Assembly (NCBI GenBank): GCA_963774555.1
Contig: CAVZFL010000001.1
Coordinates: forward strand, 186,001 to 250,000
From: VRUE01 sp963774555
GTDB lineage: Bacteria > Actinomycetota > Thermoleophilia > Solirubrobacterales > 70-9
DNA length: 64,000 bases
Reading direction: 5' to 3'
Shown here in pieces: positions 19,444 to 31,424 of the stretch. The position numbers were made by a program, and so were the translations under genes. Within the stretch, counting starts at the first letter, position 1; every line of letters starts with the position of its first letter. The notes beneath the pieces are model-generated. The model saw nothing but the letters and a program-made list of their open reading frames with translations, ran no database searches and was not told the origin of the DNA.

Positions 19444-20569
19444 GTGGCTGAGGATCTCTACAAGGTGCTCGGGCGTCCCGAAGGGGGCGTCCGACGAGGA
19501 GATCAAGAAGGCGCACCGGAAGCTGGCGCGCAAGTACCACCCTGACCGCAATCCTGACGACCCGAAGGCGGAGGAGAAGTTCAAGGAGATCCAGGGCGCC
19601 TACGACACGCTCTCCGATCCCGAGAAGCGCAAGGAGTACGACTCCGGCGGGATGTTCGGCGGCTTCGGCGGGGCAGGTGGCCCTGGTGGTGGCCCCGTTC
19701 GGCGCCGGGTGGCACCCAGGCGGCGGCGGCTTCGACGTCAGCGACATCTTCTCCAACCTCTTCGGCCGCGGCGGTGGCGGCGGGCGGGCGCAGCCGCAGC
19801 AGGTGCGCGGCCGCGACCTCGAAACCGAGATCAGCCTCAGCTTCGACCAGGCGGTCAACGGCGCCCAGGTCAGCGTCACCGTGCCGAAGGCCGAACGCTG
19901 CCCGACCTGCCACGGCAGCGGCGCCAAACCCGGGACCAGCCCGGTCACCTGCCCGCGCTGCGAAGGGCGCGGCATCGACGCCCAGAGCCAGGGGTTCTTC
20001 TCGATCAGCCAGCCCTGCCCGCAGTGCGGCGGCCAGGGGCAGATCATCGAGGACCCCTGCCCCACCTGCGGCGGCTCCGGACTGACCCAGCAGACCAAGC
20101 GCTACAAGGTCAACATCCCCGCCGGGGTCAGGGACGGCGCCCGCATCCGGCTCGCCGGCAAGGGCGAGGCCGGCCAGCGCGGCGGGCCGCCCGGCGACCT
20201 CTTCGTGGTCACCCGCGTCGCCACCTCGCCGGTCTTCAAGCGGCTCGACGGCGGCAACCTCGAGGTGACGGTGCCGATCACGGTCGCCGAGGCGCTGCGC
20301 GGGGCGACGATCGAGGTGCCGACCCTCGACGGCACGAAGAAGATCAAGGTCCGGCCGGGCACCAAGCACGGCTCGATCCAGCGCCTGCGCGGCGAGGGCG
20401 CGCCGAAAGCCGAGGGGCCGCGGCCGCGGCGACATCCGCTACCGGCTCGAGATCGAGATGCCGGAGAAGCTGACCGAGGAGCAGGAGGAGGCCGTCGACG
20501 AAGCTGGCCGAGGCCTTCAACGGCTCCGACCCGCGGGCCGAGCTGCTGCGGAAGGCGGCGACCGGATGA
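19444..20569 (+). CDS. dnaJ: Chaperone DnaJ (Hsp40 class A), frameshifted
   Basis: Stimulates DnaK ATPase. J-domain with KYHPDRNP (HPD), a Gly/Phe-rich linker (GGMFGGFGGAGG), four CxxCxGxG zinc repeats (CPTCHGSG, CPRCEGRG, CPQCGGQG, CPTCGGSG) and the C-terminal substrate domains. GTG start at 19444. Indels near 19472, 19700, 20416 and 20502; restored end ...AELLRKAATG at TGA 20567, overlapping the hspR start. Confidence 0.9.
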
Positions 20570-20861
20570 GCGCGGTGCGGCGCGAACGCGATCGAGGTCT
20601 CGATCGACTCCGAGCGGGGCGTCTTCATGATCTCGGTCGCCGCCGAGCTCGCCCACATGCACCCGCAGACCCTGCGGATGTACGAGGCGCGCGGCCTGAT
20701 CGAGCCCCAGCGCTCGCCGAAGAACACCCGGCTCTACTCGCAGCGCGACGTCGAGCTGCTGCGGCGGATCCAGCAGTTGACCGCCGAAGGGCTGAACCTG
20801 GCCGGGGTCGAGCGCGTGCTGGCGCTGGAGCACAGGCTGAACGAGCTGGAAAGGAAGGCCG

Positions 20862-20875
<14 letters not shown>
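20566..20875 (+). CDS. hspR: Heat-shock repressor HspR (MerR family)
   Basis: Autoregulatory repressor of the dnaK operon in actinobacteria, acting with DnaK as co-repressor (family knowledge). The MerR helix-turn-helix reads MISVAAELAHMHPQTLRMYE then ARGLIEPQRSPKNTRLYS. ATG overlaps the dnaJ stop; an extra base near 20583 separates the first residues from the conserved part. It overlaps clpB by 14 bases. No HAIR palindrome was recognised upstream of dnaK. Confidence 0.88.
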
Positions 20876-23428
<2,553 letters not shown>

Positions 23429-23508
23429 CTGGGAAGCACAGCCCATTATGCGGTGTTAAGGGAAGGGCTCCAGAATCCGACATAAGCTCTAGTCCTGAAA
23501 TCGAATCG

Positions 23509-24405
23509 ATGCTCGGCCGCCGCCAAATCAACGCCACCGTCAACACCCATGCGCCTCTGCGCTCTTCGCTTGCCGACGCCGCTTTCGCGGTTGAGGAGCG
23601 CTTGGTCTGGGGTGGTGCAGACGTCCTGCGCCGAGCCTTCGAGCTGGTCAAGTGGCCGTTCGAACGAGCTGCCTGGGCAATCGAGCGGGGGCTGGTCTGG
23701 CCGGTCGAGGAGCGCACCGCAGAGCTGAGCGGTCCGCTGCGGGCGGTCGGCGTTGGGGCGCTGGCGCTGCTTGCGGTCGCCGCCGGCGTCGCCGGTCTGC
23801 TCTGGGCTTCGGGGAGCGGCGGCGGCACCACACGATCGGTGAACCAGGCAACAGCACCGGTAACACCGCCGGCGCTGCAGCAGCCCCCGGCGCAGAAGCT
23901 GACCAAGGCGGCGCCGGTCCTTCACGGGGCGCTGCCGAAGTTCGCGCCCGAGACTGGGGACGCCGTCGCGAAGTCCACCGGCGCGGCCGCCACCACGGTC
24001 GGCGGCGAAGCCACGAACACCGCCACCGCTCCGACCTCTTCCCGCAGCGATTCCTCCGCCAAGGCGGAGTCAGCCGGGCCGGCGGCGATCAAGGTCGCCC
24101 ATCGCTTCGCCGAGGCCTTCGTGCTCTACGAGATCGGACAGACCGACGCCAAAGTGCGCCAGGCCTTCGCCGCCACCGCAACCCCGCAGCTGACCCACGC
24201 GCTGCTGCAGCGACCGCCGCGGCTGCCCGCCGACGTGAAGGTGCCGAAGGCCAAGGTGCTGAACATCGTCCCGGGCCCCCAGCACGACGGCGCCTACACG
24301 CTGAGCGTCTCGCTGCTGCGCGTCGGCGTCACCAGCGAGCTTCGGGTCGACATGCAGCGCGACAAAGAGACCGGCGAATGGCGAGTGGAGAACTCGCTCG
24401 GCTGA
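23509..24405 (+). CDS. Single-pass membrane protein with NTF2/VirB8-like extracytoplasmic domain
   Basis: 298 aa. A cytosolic N-terminal part with Trp-rich amphipathic helices (ERLVWGGADVLRRAFELVKW), one membrane helix (VGALALLAVAAGVAGLLWAS), a long Pro/Ala/Thr-rich linker, and a compact C-terminal domain (FAEAFVLYEIGQTDAKVRQA ... LRVDMQRDKETGEWRVENSL). The last part resembles the TcpC/VirB8 NTF2-like fold of conjugation-type machines, by eye only. The stop overlaps the start of the peptidoglycan hydrolase gene (TGATG), so the two likely work together at the cell envelope. No named family recognised. Confidence 0.6.
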   Translation: MLGRRQINATVNTHAPLRSSLADAAFAVEERLVWGGADVLRRAFELVKWPFERAAWAIERGLVWPVEERTAELSGPLRAVGVGALALLAVAAGVAGLLWASGSGGGTTRSVNQATAPVTPPALQQPPAQKLTKAAPVLHGALPKFAPETGDAVAKSTGAAATTVGGEATNTATAPTSSRSDSSAKAESAGPAAIKVAHRFAEAFVLYEIGQTDAKVRQAFAATATPQLTHALLQRPPRLPADVKVPKAKVLNIVPGPQHDGAYTLSVSLLRVGVTSELRVDMQRDKETGEWRVENSLG

Positions 24406-26035
24406 TGGGACGCCTGCGCAACACCCTCGCCCTGGCCGCCGTCGGCACCGCCTTGATCGCGCCAAGCGCGGCGACCGCAGCCAGCGCCGAAGCGCCGGCA
24501 GCGCAAAACGCATCGGTGGCCGAACCGAGCGACGCGGCGACGATCGCGCCGCCGGCTGCGCTGGAAGAAGGCGACACCCTGGCGCCGCCGGAAACGCCGC
24601 AGGAGTCCGAGGCGACCGGCGGCACCGCCGCCGGCTCGAAGCCACCGGAAGCGAGCGCTCCGGAAGCGCCCGAAGAAGAGGCCAACGGCGCGGTGCCGGC
24701 GCCAAGTCCCTCCGAAACCTTCGAAATCCCCTCGATCCCCAGCTCCAGCTGCGCCACCTCCGGCGTGCCGCCGATCCTGATCCCGATCTACAACCGCGCC
24801 GCCGACGCCTACGGCCTCGGCCCGCAGGGACCGGCGGTGCTGGCCTCGATCAACGGGATCGAGAGCGCCTTCGGCACCAACATGGGTCCGTCCTCGGCCG
24901 GCGCGGTCGGCTGGATGCAGTTCCTGCCCTCGACCTGGGAAACCTGGGGAGTCGACGCCAACGGCGACGGGGTGCGGGACCCCTACAACCCTGAAGACGC
25001 GATCTTCGCCGCCGCTGCGCTACCTGAGCGCGTCCGGCATGCCGGCCGATACCTACAACGCGATCTTCGCCTACAACCACGCCGACTGGTACGTGCAGGA
25101 GGTTCTCGCCAACGCCTCCTGCTACGGCTCGCTCGGCGGCGGCGCCGTCGGCGGCTTCGCGCTGACGCCGCAGCTGCAGGAACTGGACTGCAAGGCGGCG
25201 CCGGCCTGGCGCGACGAAATCCCGGCCGACTACATGGAAGCCTTCGAGGCGGCGGCGAGCCGCTACGAACTCGGTCAGCGCGGCGTCTGGGCGCTGGCGG
25301 CGGTGGCGCGGCTGGAGTCGAACTTCGGTCGCGGCATGGGCAACGAGCAGCTGCGCCAGCGCGGTCCGCTCGGCCTCGAACCGAGCGAGTGGAAAGCCTA
25401 CGCAGTGGACGGCGACGAGGACGGCCAGATCCACCGCGCCAGACCCGGCCGACTCGGCCGCCACCCTGGCCCGGCTGATCTGGTCGCGGGGCAGCCTGCG
25501 CGCCGGCATCTTCACCCACAACCAGGCCGAGTGGTACGTGCAGGCGGTTCTCGGCGACGCCGAAGCGCTCGAAGGCAACTGCCAGGTGACGCCGGTCGAC
25601 TGGGCGGTGGCCCTGCCGGGCACGGTTGGGGCGCCGATCAACTGGAAGAACCTGACGCTCTCCAACGAACTGGAGCTGCACGACATCACCAGCGGCGCGC
25701 TCGACCCGCGCATCGTCGCCCTGATCGGAGCGATCACGCAGGAACACCAGCTGACGATCTCGGCGCTGCGCTCCGACCACTCGCAGTACACGACCAGCGG
25801 CTACGTCTCCAACCACTACTTCGGGCGGGCGATGGACATCGCCGCGGTCGACGGGGTCTCCTGCACCGACACGGCGCCGAATGCGCCCTGCGCCAACCTC
25901 GGCCGCACCCTCGCCTACATGCCCCCGCCCCTCCACCCCACCGAGCTCATCTACTGCTTCGACCTCGACGGCCCCGGCCCGGCCTTCGCCCTGCCGGACC
26001 ACTGCGATCACGTTCACGTCGGCTACGACGGCTGA
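24405..26035 (+). CDS. Multidomain peptidoglycan hydrolase: SLT transglycosylase plus degenerate repeat plus M15-type peptidase
   Basis: Signal peptide (MGRLRNTLALAAVGTALI), a Pro/Ala/Glu-rich linker, then a lytic transglycosylase domain with catalytic-Glu motif NGIESAFGTN and AGAVGWMQFLPSTW. A second, weaker copy follows (VARLESNFGRGMGN ... LIWSRGSLRAG). The C-terminus has the metallopeptidase M15 signature SNHYFGRAMDIAA and the paired HCDHVHVG. Extra bases near 25016 and 25443 break the frame; about 540 aa restored. It would cut glycan strands and peptide stems in the wall. Confidence 0.8.
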
Positions 26036-26075
26036 GCCTGTAGGCTCGGATCTCCCAGCCCGAGAGGAGATTTCG

Positions 26076-26357
26076 ATGCCTACTTACGTGATGCTGACCA
26101 ACCTGACCTCCGAGGGTGTCAGGACGCTGAAGAACAACCCGGGGCGGGTTGCCGAGGTCAACAAAGAGGTCGAGCAGATCGGCGCCAAGGTCGTCGCCCA
26201 GTACGCGACGCTCGGCCAGTACGACTTCGTCACGATCGTCGAGGCTCCCGACGAGAAGACGATGGCCAAGGTCTCGGTCGAGCTCGGCTCGCGCGGGACG
26301 ATGACCAGCCAGACGCTGGCGGCGATGCCGGCCGGCGAGCTGTCCGACGCGCTCTAG
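26076..26357 (+). CDS. GYD-domain protein
   Basis: 93 aa ferredoxin-like-fold protein of the GYD family: YVMLTNLTSEGVRTLKNNP, GAKVVAQYATLGQYDFVTIV, and a C-terminal RGTMTSQTLAAMP. The name-giving Gly-Tyr-Asp is in LGQYDFV. A good ribosome site (GAGAGGAGA) precedes the ATG. Function of the family is unknown. It precedes purD by 13 bases, so it could share its promoter. Confidence 0.75.
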   Translation: MPTYVMLTNLTSEGVRTLKNNPGRVAEVNKEVEQIGAKVVAQYATLGQYDFVTIVEAPDEKTMAKVSVELGSRGTMTSQTLAAMPAGELSDAL

Positions 26358-26370
26358 GCGGGGCGCTGCG

Positions 26371-27646
26371 TTGAAGATCCTGGTCGTTGGCGGTGGGGGG
26401 CGCGAGCACGCGATCGTGCGGGCGCTGGCGCGCTCGGCTCACGCGCCGGAGCTGCTCTGCGCGCCGGGCAACGCCGGCATCGCCGCCGATGCAGAGTGCC
26501 TGCCGGCGGTGGCGGCCGATGACGTCGAGGCGATCGTCGCGGCCGCCAGAGAGCGCAGCGTCGACCTGGTGGTGGTCGGGCCGGAGGCGGCACTGGTCGC
26601 CGGGGTGGTCGACGCGCTCGAGGACGCCGGCGTGCCGGCGTTCGGGCCCAGCGCGGCGGCGGCGGAGCTGGAGGGCTCGAAGGCGTTTGCCAAGGAGCTG
26701 ATGGCCGAGGCCGGGGTGCCGACCGCCTCGCACACGCTGCTGCGCAACGAGGAGGAGGCGCTGGCGCAGATCGCCTGCGCCTCCTTCCCGGCGGTCTTGA
26801 AGGCCGACGGCCTGGCGGCCGGGCAAGGGCGTGATCATCTGCGAGAGCGAGACCGAGGCGCGGGAGGCGGCTCGGGTCTTCTTCACCGAGCGGCGCTTCG
26901 GTGAGACGACGGTGGTGCTGGAGGAGTTCCTCGAGGGCGAGGAGCTCTCGCTGCTGGCCCTCTGCGACGGCGAGAACGTGGTGGCGCTGGCGCCGGCCCA
27001 GGACTACAAGCGGATCTTCGACGGCGACGAGGGGCCGAACACCGGCGGCATGGGGAGCTACTCGCCGGTGCCGGGATTCGGCGCGGCCGAGGTCGAGGAG
27101 ATCGTCGACGCCGTGCACCGGCCGATCGTGGCGGCGATGGCGCGGCGGGGGCGTCCCTTCCACGGCGTGCTCTACGCCGGTCTGATGATCGGGCCCGAGG
27201 GCCCCAAGGTGCTCGAGTTCAACACCCGCTTCGGCGACCCCGAGACCCAGGCGGTGCTGCCGCGGCTGCGCTCGGACCTGGTCGACCTCTGTCTGGCGGC
27301 GCGCGAGCCAGGCGGGCTGGCGGGTGCCGAGGCGGAGTTCTCCGAGGACTGGGCGGTGACTCTGGTGCTCGCCTCGGCGGGCTATCCCGCCTCCTCCTCC
27401 AAGGGCGACGTCATCCACGGGCTCGACGCCGCCGCCGAGCTGGCCGAGGTGACCCATGCGGGCACGGCGGAGCGCAACGGCGAGATCGTCACCGCCGGCG
27501 GGCGGGTGCTCAACCTGACGGCGCTGGGGGCGACGCCGGCCGAGGCCCGCGATCGTGCGTACGATGCCGCCAGGCGGATCGAGTTCGAGGGGATGCAGAT
27601 GCGATCTGACATCGCCGCCCGAGCGGTCGACCGCGTCGCCAGCTAG
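26371..27646 (+). CDS. purD: Phosphoribosylamine-glycine ligase
   Basis: Second step of purine synthesis (GAR synthetase). TTG start (KILVVGGGGREHAIV), then VVGPEAALVAGVVDAL, and the ATP-grasp part with NTGGMGSYSP, FNTRFGDPETQAVLPR. One extra base near 26824 (GCCGGGCAAGGGC) breaks the frame between LKADGLAAG and KGVIICESE. About 424 aa restored. It opens the purine set on this strand, followed by purE and purB. Confidence 0.93.
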
Positions 27647-27671
27647 CCAGCCCAGTCATAGAGAGGACGTG

Positions 27672-28183
27672 ATGAGCGAGATCTCAGAGGAGCCCCAGCC
27701 CCGCGGGGGCGAAGCCACGGAGCCAGAGTCGGCGATGCCGTCGCGATGCCGGCGGTCGAGCAGGCATTCGAGGAGATCGAGGTCGACGAGCCGCTGGTCG
27801 GGATCATCATGGGCTCGAAGAACGACAAGCCGAAGATGCAGCCGGCCGGTGCCGCTCTGCACGAGGCGGGTATCCGCTACGAGGTGCGGGTGATGAGCGC
27901 CCACCGCGATCCCGAGCTGGTGAGCGAGTACTGCACCAACGCCAGGATGCGCGGCCTCAAGGTGATCATCGCCGGTGCGGGGATGTCGGCGGCGCTGCCC
28001 GGGGTGGCCGCCGCCCACAGCGACCTGCCGGTGATCGGGGTGCCGATCCTCGGCAAGAGCCTCGGCGGCCTCGACGCCCTGCTCTCGGCGGTGCAGATGC
28101 CACCGGGGATCCCCGTCGCCTGCGTCGCGATCGACGGCGCGAAGAACGCCGGCATCCTCGCGGCGCGGATAATCAACGCGTGA
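27672..28183 (+). CDS. purE: N5-carboxyaminoimidazole ribonucleotide mutase, class I PurE
   Basis: Converts N5-CAIR to CAIR. Family motifs: IMGSKNDKPKM (usually GSxSD), SAHRDPELV with the catalytic His, and GLDALLSAVQMPPGIPVA. The ATG at 27672 has a good ribosome site (GAGAGGACG) but sits in another frame from the core; a 1-base change near 27740 would join MSEISEEPQPRGG... to the domain. Without that, the start is ATG 27746. The stop overlaps purB (GTGA). Confidence 0.9.
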
Positions 28184-29467
28184 TCCCCCGCTACACGCGA
28201 CCCGAGATCGGCGCGGTCTGGTCGCCGCAGCGCAAGCTCGAGTGCTGGCTCGAGGTGGAGCTGGCGGCGACCGAGGCCTGGGCCGAGGAGGGCGCCGTTC
28301 CACGCGAGGCGGCGGAGGCGGCGCGGGAGAGGGCGGCATTCACGGTCGAGGCGGTCAACGAGCGCGAGAAGGTGACCGACCACGACGTCGCCGCCTTCGT
28401 CGACGTGGTCGCTGCGTCGGTGGGCGAGCACGGGCGCTGGATCCACTACGGCCTGACCTCCTCCGACGTGCTCGACACGGCGCTGGCGCTGCAGTTGCGC
28501 GAGGCGGGCGAGGTGGTGCTGGCGAGCGCCCGCGCCTACCGCGACGCCTTGATCGAGCGGGCGCTGGAGCAGCGCGACACGCTCTGCGTCGGCCGCACCC
28601 ACGGCGTCCACGCCGAGCCGACGACCTTCGGCCTGCGCCTCGCCGGCTTCGCCTTCGAGGCCAACCGCAACCTCGACCGGCTCAGCGACGCCTTCGACCA
28701 GCTCACCTTCGGCAAGCTCTCCGGCGCCGTCGGCACCTACGCCTCGGTGCCGCCCGCGGTCGAGGCGCGGGTGATGGAGCGGCTCGGGCTGAAGCGCGAG
28801 GACGTGGCAACCCAGGTGATCCCACGCGACCGCCACGCGATCCTGACCTCGTGCTGCGCGATCGCCGGCGCCGGCCTGGAGCGCTTTGCCACCGAGGTCC
28901 GCAACCTGCAGCGCACGGAGGTGCGCGAGGTCGAAGAGCCCTTTGCATCGGGCGCCCAGAAGGGCTCCTCGGCGATGCCGCACAAGCGCAACCCGATCCG
29001 CACCGAGCGGATCACCGGCCTCGCCCGCGTCCTGCGCGGCTACGCCCAGGCCGGCCTGGAGAACGTCGCCCTCTGGCACGAGCGCGACATCTCCCACTCC
29101 GGCGCCGAGCGGGTGATCCTCCCCGACGCGACGATCTGCCTCGACTACATGCAGGACCTGGCGACCAAGGTCGCGACCGGGATGACGGTCCGCGCCGAGC
29201 GCATGCGCGAGAACCTCGAGCTCACCCACGGCGCCCTCTTCAGCCAGCGCGCCCTCACCGCCCTGGTCGAGTCCGGCCTCACCCGCGACGAGGCCTACCG
29301 CGTCGTCCAGGAGAACGCCCAGCAGGCCTGGGACACCGCGACGCCCTTCCGCGACCTACTCAGCCGAAGCTGCTCCCGATCTAGACCTGGACGCCGTCTT
29401 CGACTACAACGCCTACCTCACCCACATCCCCGAGATCTTCGAGCGCCTGGAAGCGCTGCGCGACTAG
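28180..29467 (+). CDS. purB: Adenylosuccinate lyase
   Basis: Acts twice: SAICAR to AICAR and adenylosuccinate to AMP. GTG start overlapping purE. Fumarase-superfamily signatures: LTSSDVLDTALAL, GRTHGVHAEPTTFGLR, and the signature loop SSAMPHKRNPI. A single extra base near 29362 shifts the last about 35 codons; restored end EIFERLEALRD at TAG 29465. Converges on the toxin gene 11 bases downstream. Confidence 0.94.
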
Positions 29468-29478
29468 GTTTGACGACC

Positions 29479-29892
29479 TCAGACTGGGATCACGGTGAGG
29501 CCGGCGACGCCCGAGAGGGCATCGAAGTCCCGGTCCTGAGTCAGGACCGGTATCTCGTGCGCAGCCGCGGTTGCCGCGATCCACATGTCATTGACCTCAA
29601 CCTTCTTGCCAGAAGCCTGCACATAGGCGCGCATTTGAGACCACGCACGAGACACTTTCTCGTCAACTGGGAGGGTGACGATGCGATTCGCCAGCTCGAA
29701 GGTCATCAACCGCCGATCACGTGTCTCGATGTCCTCGGCCGCGAAGATTCCCACTCGCAGCTCCGCCTTCGTTACCACCGAGATTGCAGAGGTCTCGGCT
29801 AGCGCCTCCGTGCGCAAGGGCCTCCCGCTCTCGATGGCGACGAGGACTGAGGTGTCCAGAAGTCCACGCGCATTTCTTGGTGCCCTCACCAC
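29479..29892 (-). CDS. vapC: VapC-family PIN-domain toxin
   Basis: 137 aa PIN ribonuclease. Acidic active-site residues appear in order: LLDTSVLVAIE, VVTKAELRVGI, VNDMWIAATAA and LTQDRDFDA. Overlaps the antitoxin gene upstream by 7 bases. Cleaves RNA, in the family typically tRNA or rRNA; target unknown. Located between purB and a block of accessory genes. Confidence 0.85.
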   Translation of the reverse strand: MVRAPRNARGLLDTSVLVAIESGRPLRTEALAETSAISVVTKAELRVGIFAAEDIETRDRRLMTFELANRIVTLPVDEKVSRAWSQMRAYVQASGKKVEVNDMWIAATAAAHEIPVLTQDRDFDALSGVAGLTVIPV

Positions 29893-30155
29893 AATCGATT
29901 CAGCTTGTCTTCATCCGTCGTTTCACCCGCGATGCGCTTGAGATCGTCGAGCAGACCCGGATCGGCGGAATGCGTCTTCAAAAGCTCGACCAACTCATCT
30001 CGAGGCATCCATCTCGGCGTGTCATCGTCGCGGTACGGCGACAGCGTCGCTACCCGCTTGCCACGCACGGTGATCACCATGCTTTCGCCAGCCTCGACCC
30101 GGCGAAGCAGGTCGGCGGTTTTGTTCCGCAGCTCGCGTGTGGCAACTTCTACGAT
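29886..30155 (-). CDS. Phd/YefM-type antitoxin
   Basis: About 89 aa. The start of the protein reads VEVATRELRNKTADLLRRVE then AGESMVITVRGKRVATLSP, the prevent-host-death fold that binds DNA, followed by a charged C-terminal tail (MPRDELVELLKTH) that would wrap the toxin. No ATG/GTG/TTG lies near the homologous start; an ATC at 30155, inside the inverted repeat below, is the best position. Partner of the PIN toxin just downstream. Confidence 0.75.
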   Translation of the reverse strand: MVEVATRELRNKTADLLRRVEAGESMVITVRGKRVATLSPYRDDDTPRWMPRDELVELLKTHSADPGLLDDLKRIAGETTDEDKLNRLW

Positions 30156-30171
30156 AGTGCGACGATCGTAG
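30149..30171. promoter_or_regulatory. Inverted repeat at the antitoxin start, likely autoregulatory operator
   Basis: Arms CTACGAT and ATCGTAG, perfect, spaced by nine bases, cover the antitoxin start codon region. Phd-type antitoxins repress their own operon through such palindromes (family knowledge). The link to this protein is inferred from position. Confidence 0.5.
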
Positions 30172-30212
30172 CAAGTCGGGTACCGCCGAATGCGCGGTAG
30201 GCTCCCTGGCCG

Positions 30213-30515
30213 ATGGTTCTCTACACCTGCCAGCAGAAGACCCACGGGCCGGCCTTTGCGCATCCGTGCGGGAAGGCGGGCAAGGCGCTCGACAAGGCCG
30301 GCTACGAGTACGAGCTGAAGACGGTAGGCGGTTACCGGTTGATGCCCTGGACCTGGGGCAGCCGTGACGAGGACCGGGCCGAGGTGAAGCGGTTGAGCGG
30401 GACCAACGAGGTGCCGATCCTGGTCCTCGACGACGGCGAGGTGATCTCCGGCTCCGGCACGATCGCGCGTTGGGCGCAGGAGCATCCCGTCGCACGCGCC
30501 GCAGCGCAGGACTGA
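30213..30515 (+). CDS. Glutathione S-transferase N-terminal-domain/glutaredoxin-like protein
   Basis: 100 aa thioredoxin-fold protein: MVLYTCQQKTHGPAF, HPCGKAGKALDKAG, then the cis-Pro segment NEVPILVLDDGEVISGSG and IARWAQ. Only the N-terminal half of a GST is present. Substrate unknown. Converges on the cyclase gene 5 bases away. Confidence 0.6.
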   Translation: MVLYTCQQKTHGPAFAHPCGKAGKALDKAGYEYELKTVGGYRLMPWTWGSRDEDRAEVKRLSGTNEVPILVLDDGEVISGSGTIARWAQEHPVARAAAQD

Positions 30516-30520
30516 GCAGC

Positions 30521-31384
30521 TCAGGCCGCTACGGCGCTGCGGTAGGCGACGACCGGCTCCGCCTTGCCCTTCAGCTCGACCTCGATCCGCTCGCCCGGCG
30601 GCTCGGACAGCTGCTCGACCAGGCGTCCGGAGGCGACGATCTCGCCGCCCTTGGCCTGGCCCTGCAGGCGCGCCGCGACGTTGACCACGTCGCCGACCGC
30701 GGTGAAGTCGTAGAGCGAGCGTTTGCCGACGTTGCCGACGAAAGCCTCGCCGTAGTCGAGGCCGATCCCGACCTCGACGAAGGGGCCCTCGGCGCTGCCA
30801 TAGCCGACCCGGCCCAGCAGCTCGCGGGCCTGTGCCAGCATCGTCGCCGCCGGGTCCTCCAGCTCCCCGTACATCGGCAGGTAGAGCGCCATCACCTCGT
30901 CGCCGATCAGCTTGTCGATCAGCGCCTCGGGGAAGAGGGCCTTCTCCGCGCAAGCGTAGAAGCGGCGCAGCAGGCGGCTGACGGCCTCCGGGTCGGATCG
31001 CTCCGAGATCCCGGTGAAGCCGCGCAGATCGGCGAAGAGGACGCCGACCTCGGTCGTCATGCCGCCCGGCGGTGACGCCTCGATGCAGGTGTCGCAGAGG
31101 GTCGGGTTCTTGCGCGAGGGCCGGTAGCCGAGCGGCCGCACGAGGCGACTGCCGAAGCCGGCGAAGGGCGCGCCGCAGATGCCGCAGCGGGGACTCGAGG
31201 GAAGGGAGCGCATCAGGCCCATCCAAAGGCGGCTGGAGCGACTCGACATCAACCGGTAGTAGGCCTCCCAGTCCTCGGAGGTGAGCGGCTCGCCCTCGCT
31301 CCTGCGCGCCGCCCTGCGCATGCGCCGCAGGGTCGAGCGCTGCCAGAGCGTCAGCCGATCGGGGCGATCGCCCTGCTTGGCCAT
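30521..31384 (-). CDS. Class III adenylate/guanylate cyclase with N-terminal Cys-pair (zinc-ribbon-like) region
   Basis: 287 aa. N-terminal about 80 residues are basic and helical, followed by a four-cysteine pattern CGICGAPF ... LCDTC about 25 residues apart. The cyclase domain has VLFADLRGFTGISE with the metal Asp, LIGDEVMALYLP, and the late LYDFTAVGDVVNVAARLQG. The Lys/Asp base-specificity pair cannot be assigned securely, so ATP or GTP is undecided. No receiver or GAF domain is present; the cysteine pairs may be the sensor. Confidence 0.8.
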   Translation of the reverse strand: MAKQGDRPDRLTLWQRSTLRRMRRAARRSEGEPLTSEDWEAYYRLMSSRSSRLWMGLMRSLPSSPRCGICGAPFAGFGSRLVRPLGYRPSRKNPTLCDTCIEASPPGGMTTEVGVLFADLRGFTGISERSDPEAVSRLLRRFYACAEKALFPEALIDKLIGDEVMALYLPMYGELEDPAATMLAQARELLGRVGYGSAEGPFVEVGIGLDYGEAFVGNVGKRSLYDFTAVGDVVNVAARLQGQAKGGEIVASGRLVEQLSEPPGERIEVELKGKAEPVVAYRSAVAA

Positions 31385-31424
31385 AGCCCCATCGTAGGGG
31401 CCGCAGACGCTGCCGCCAACCGGG

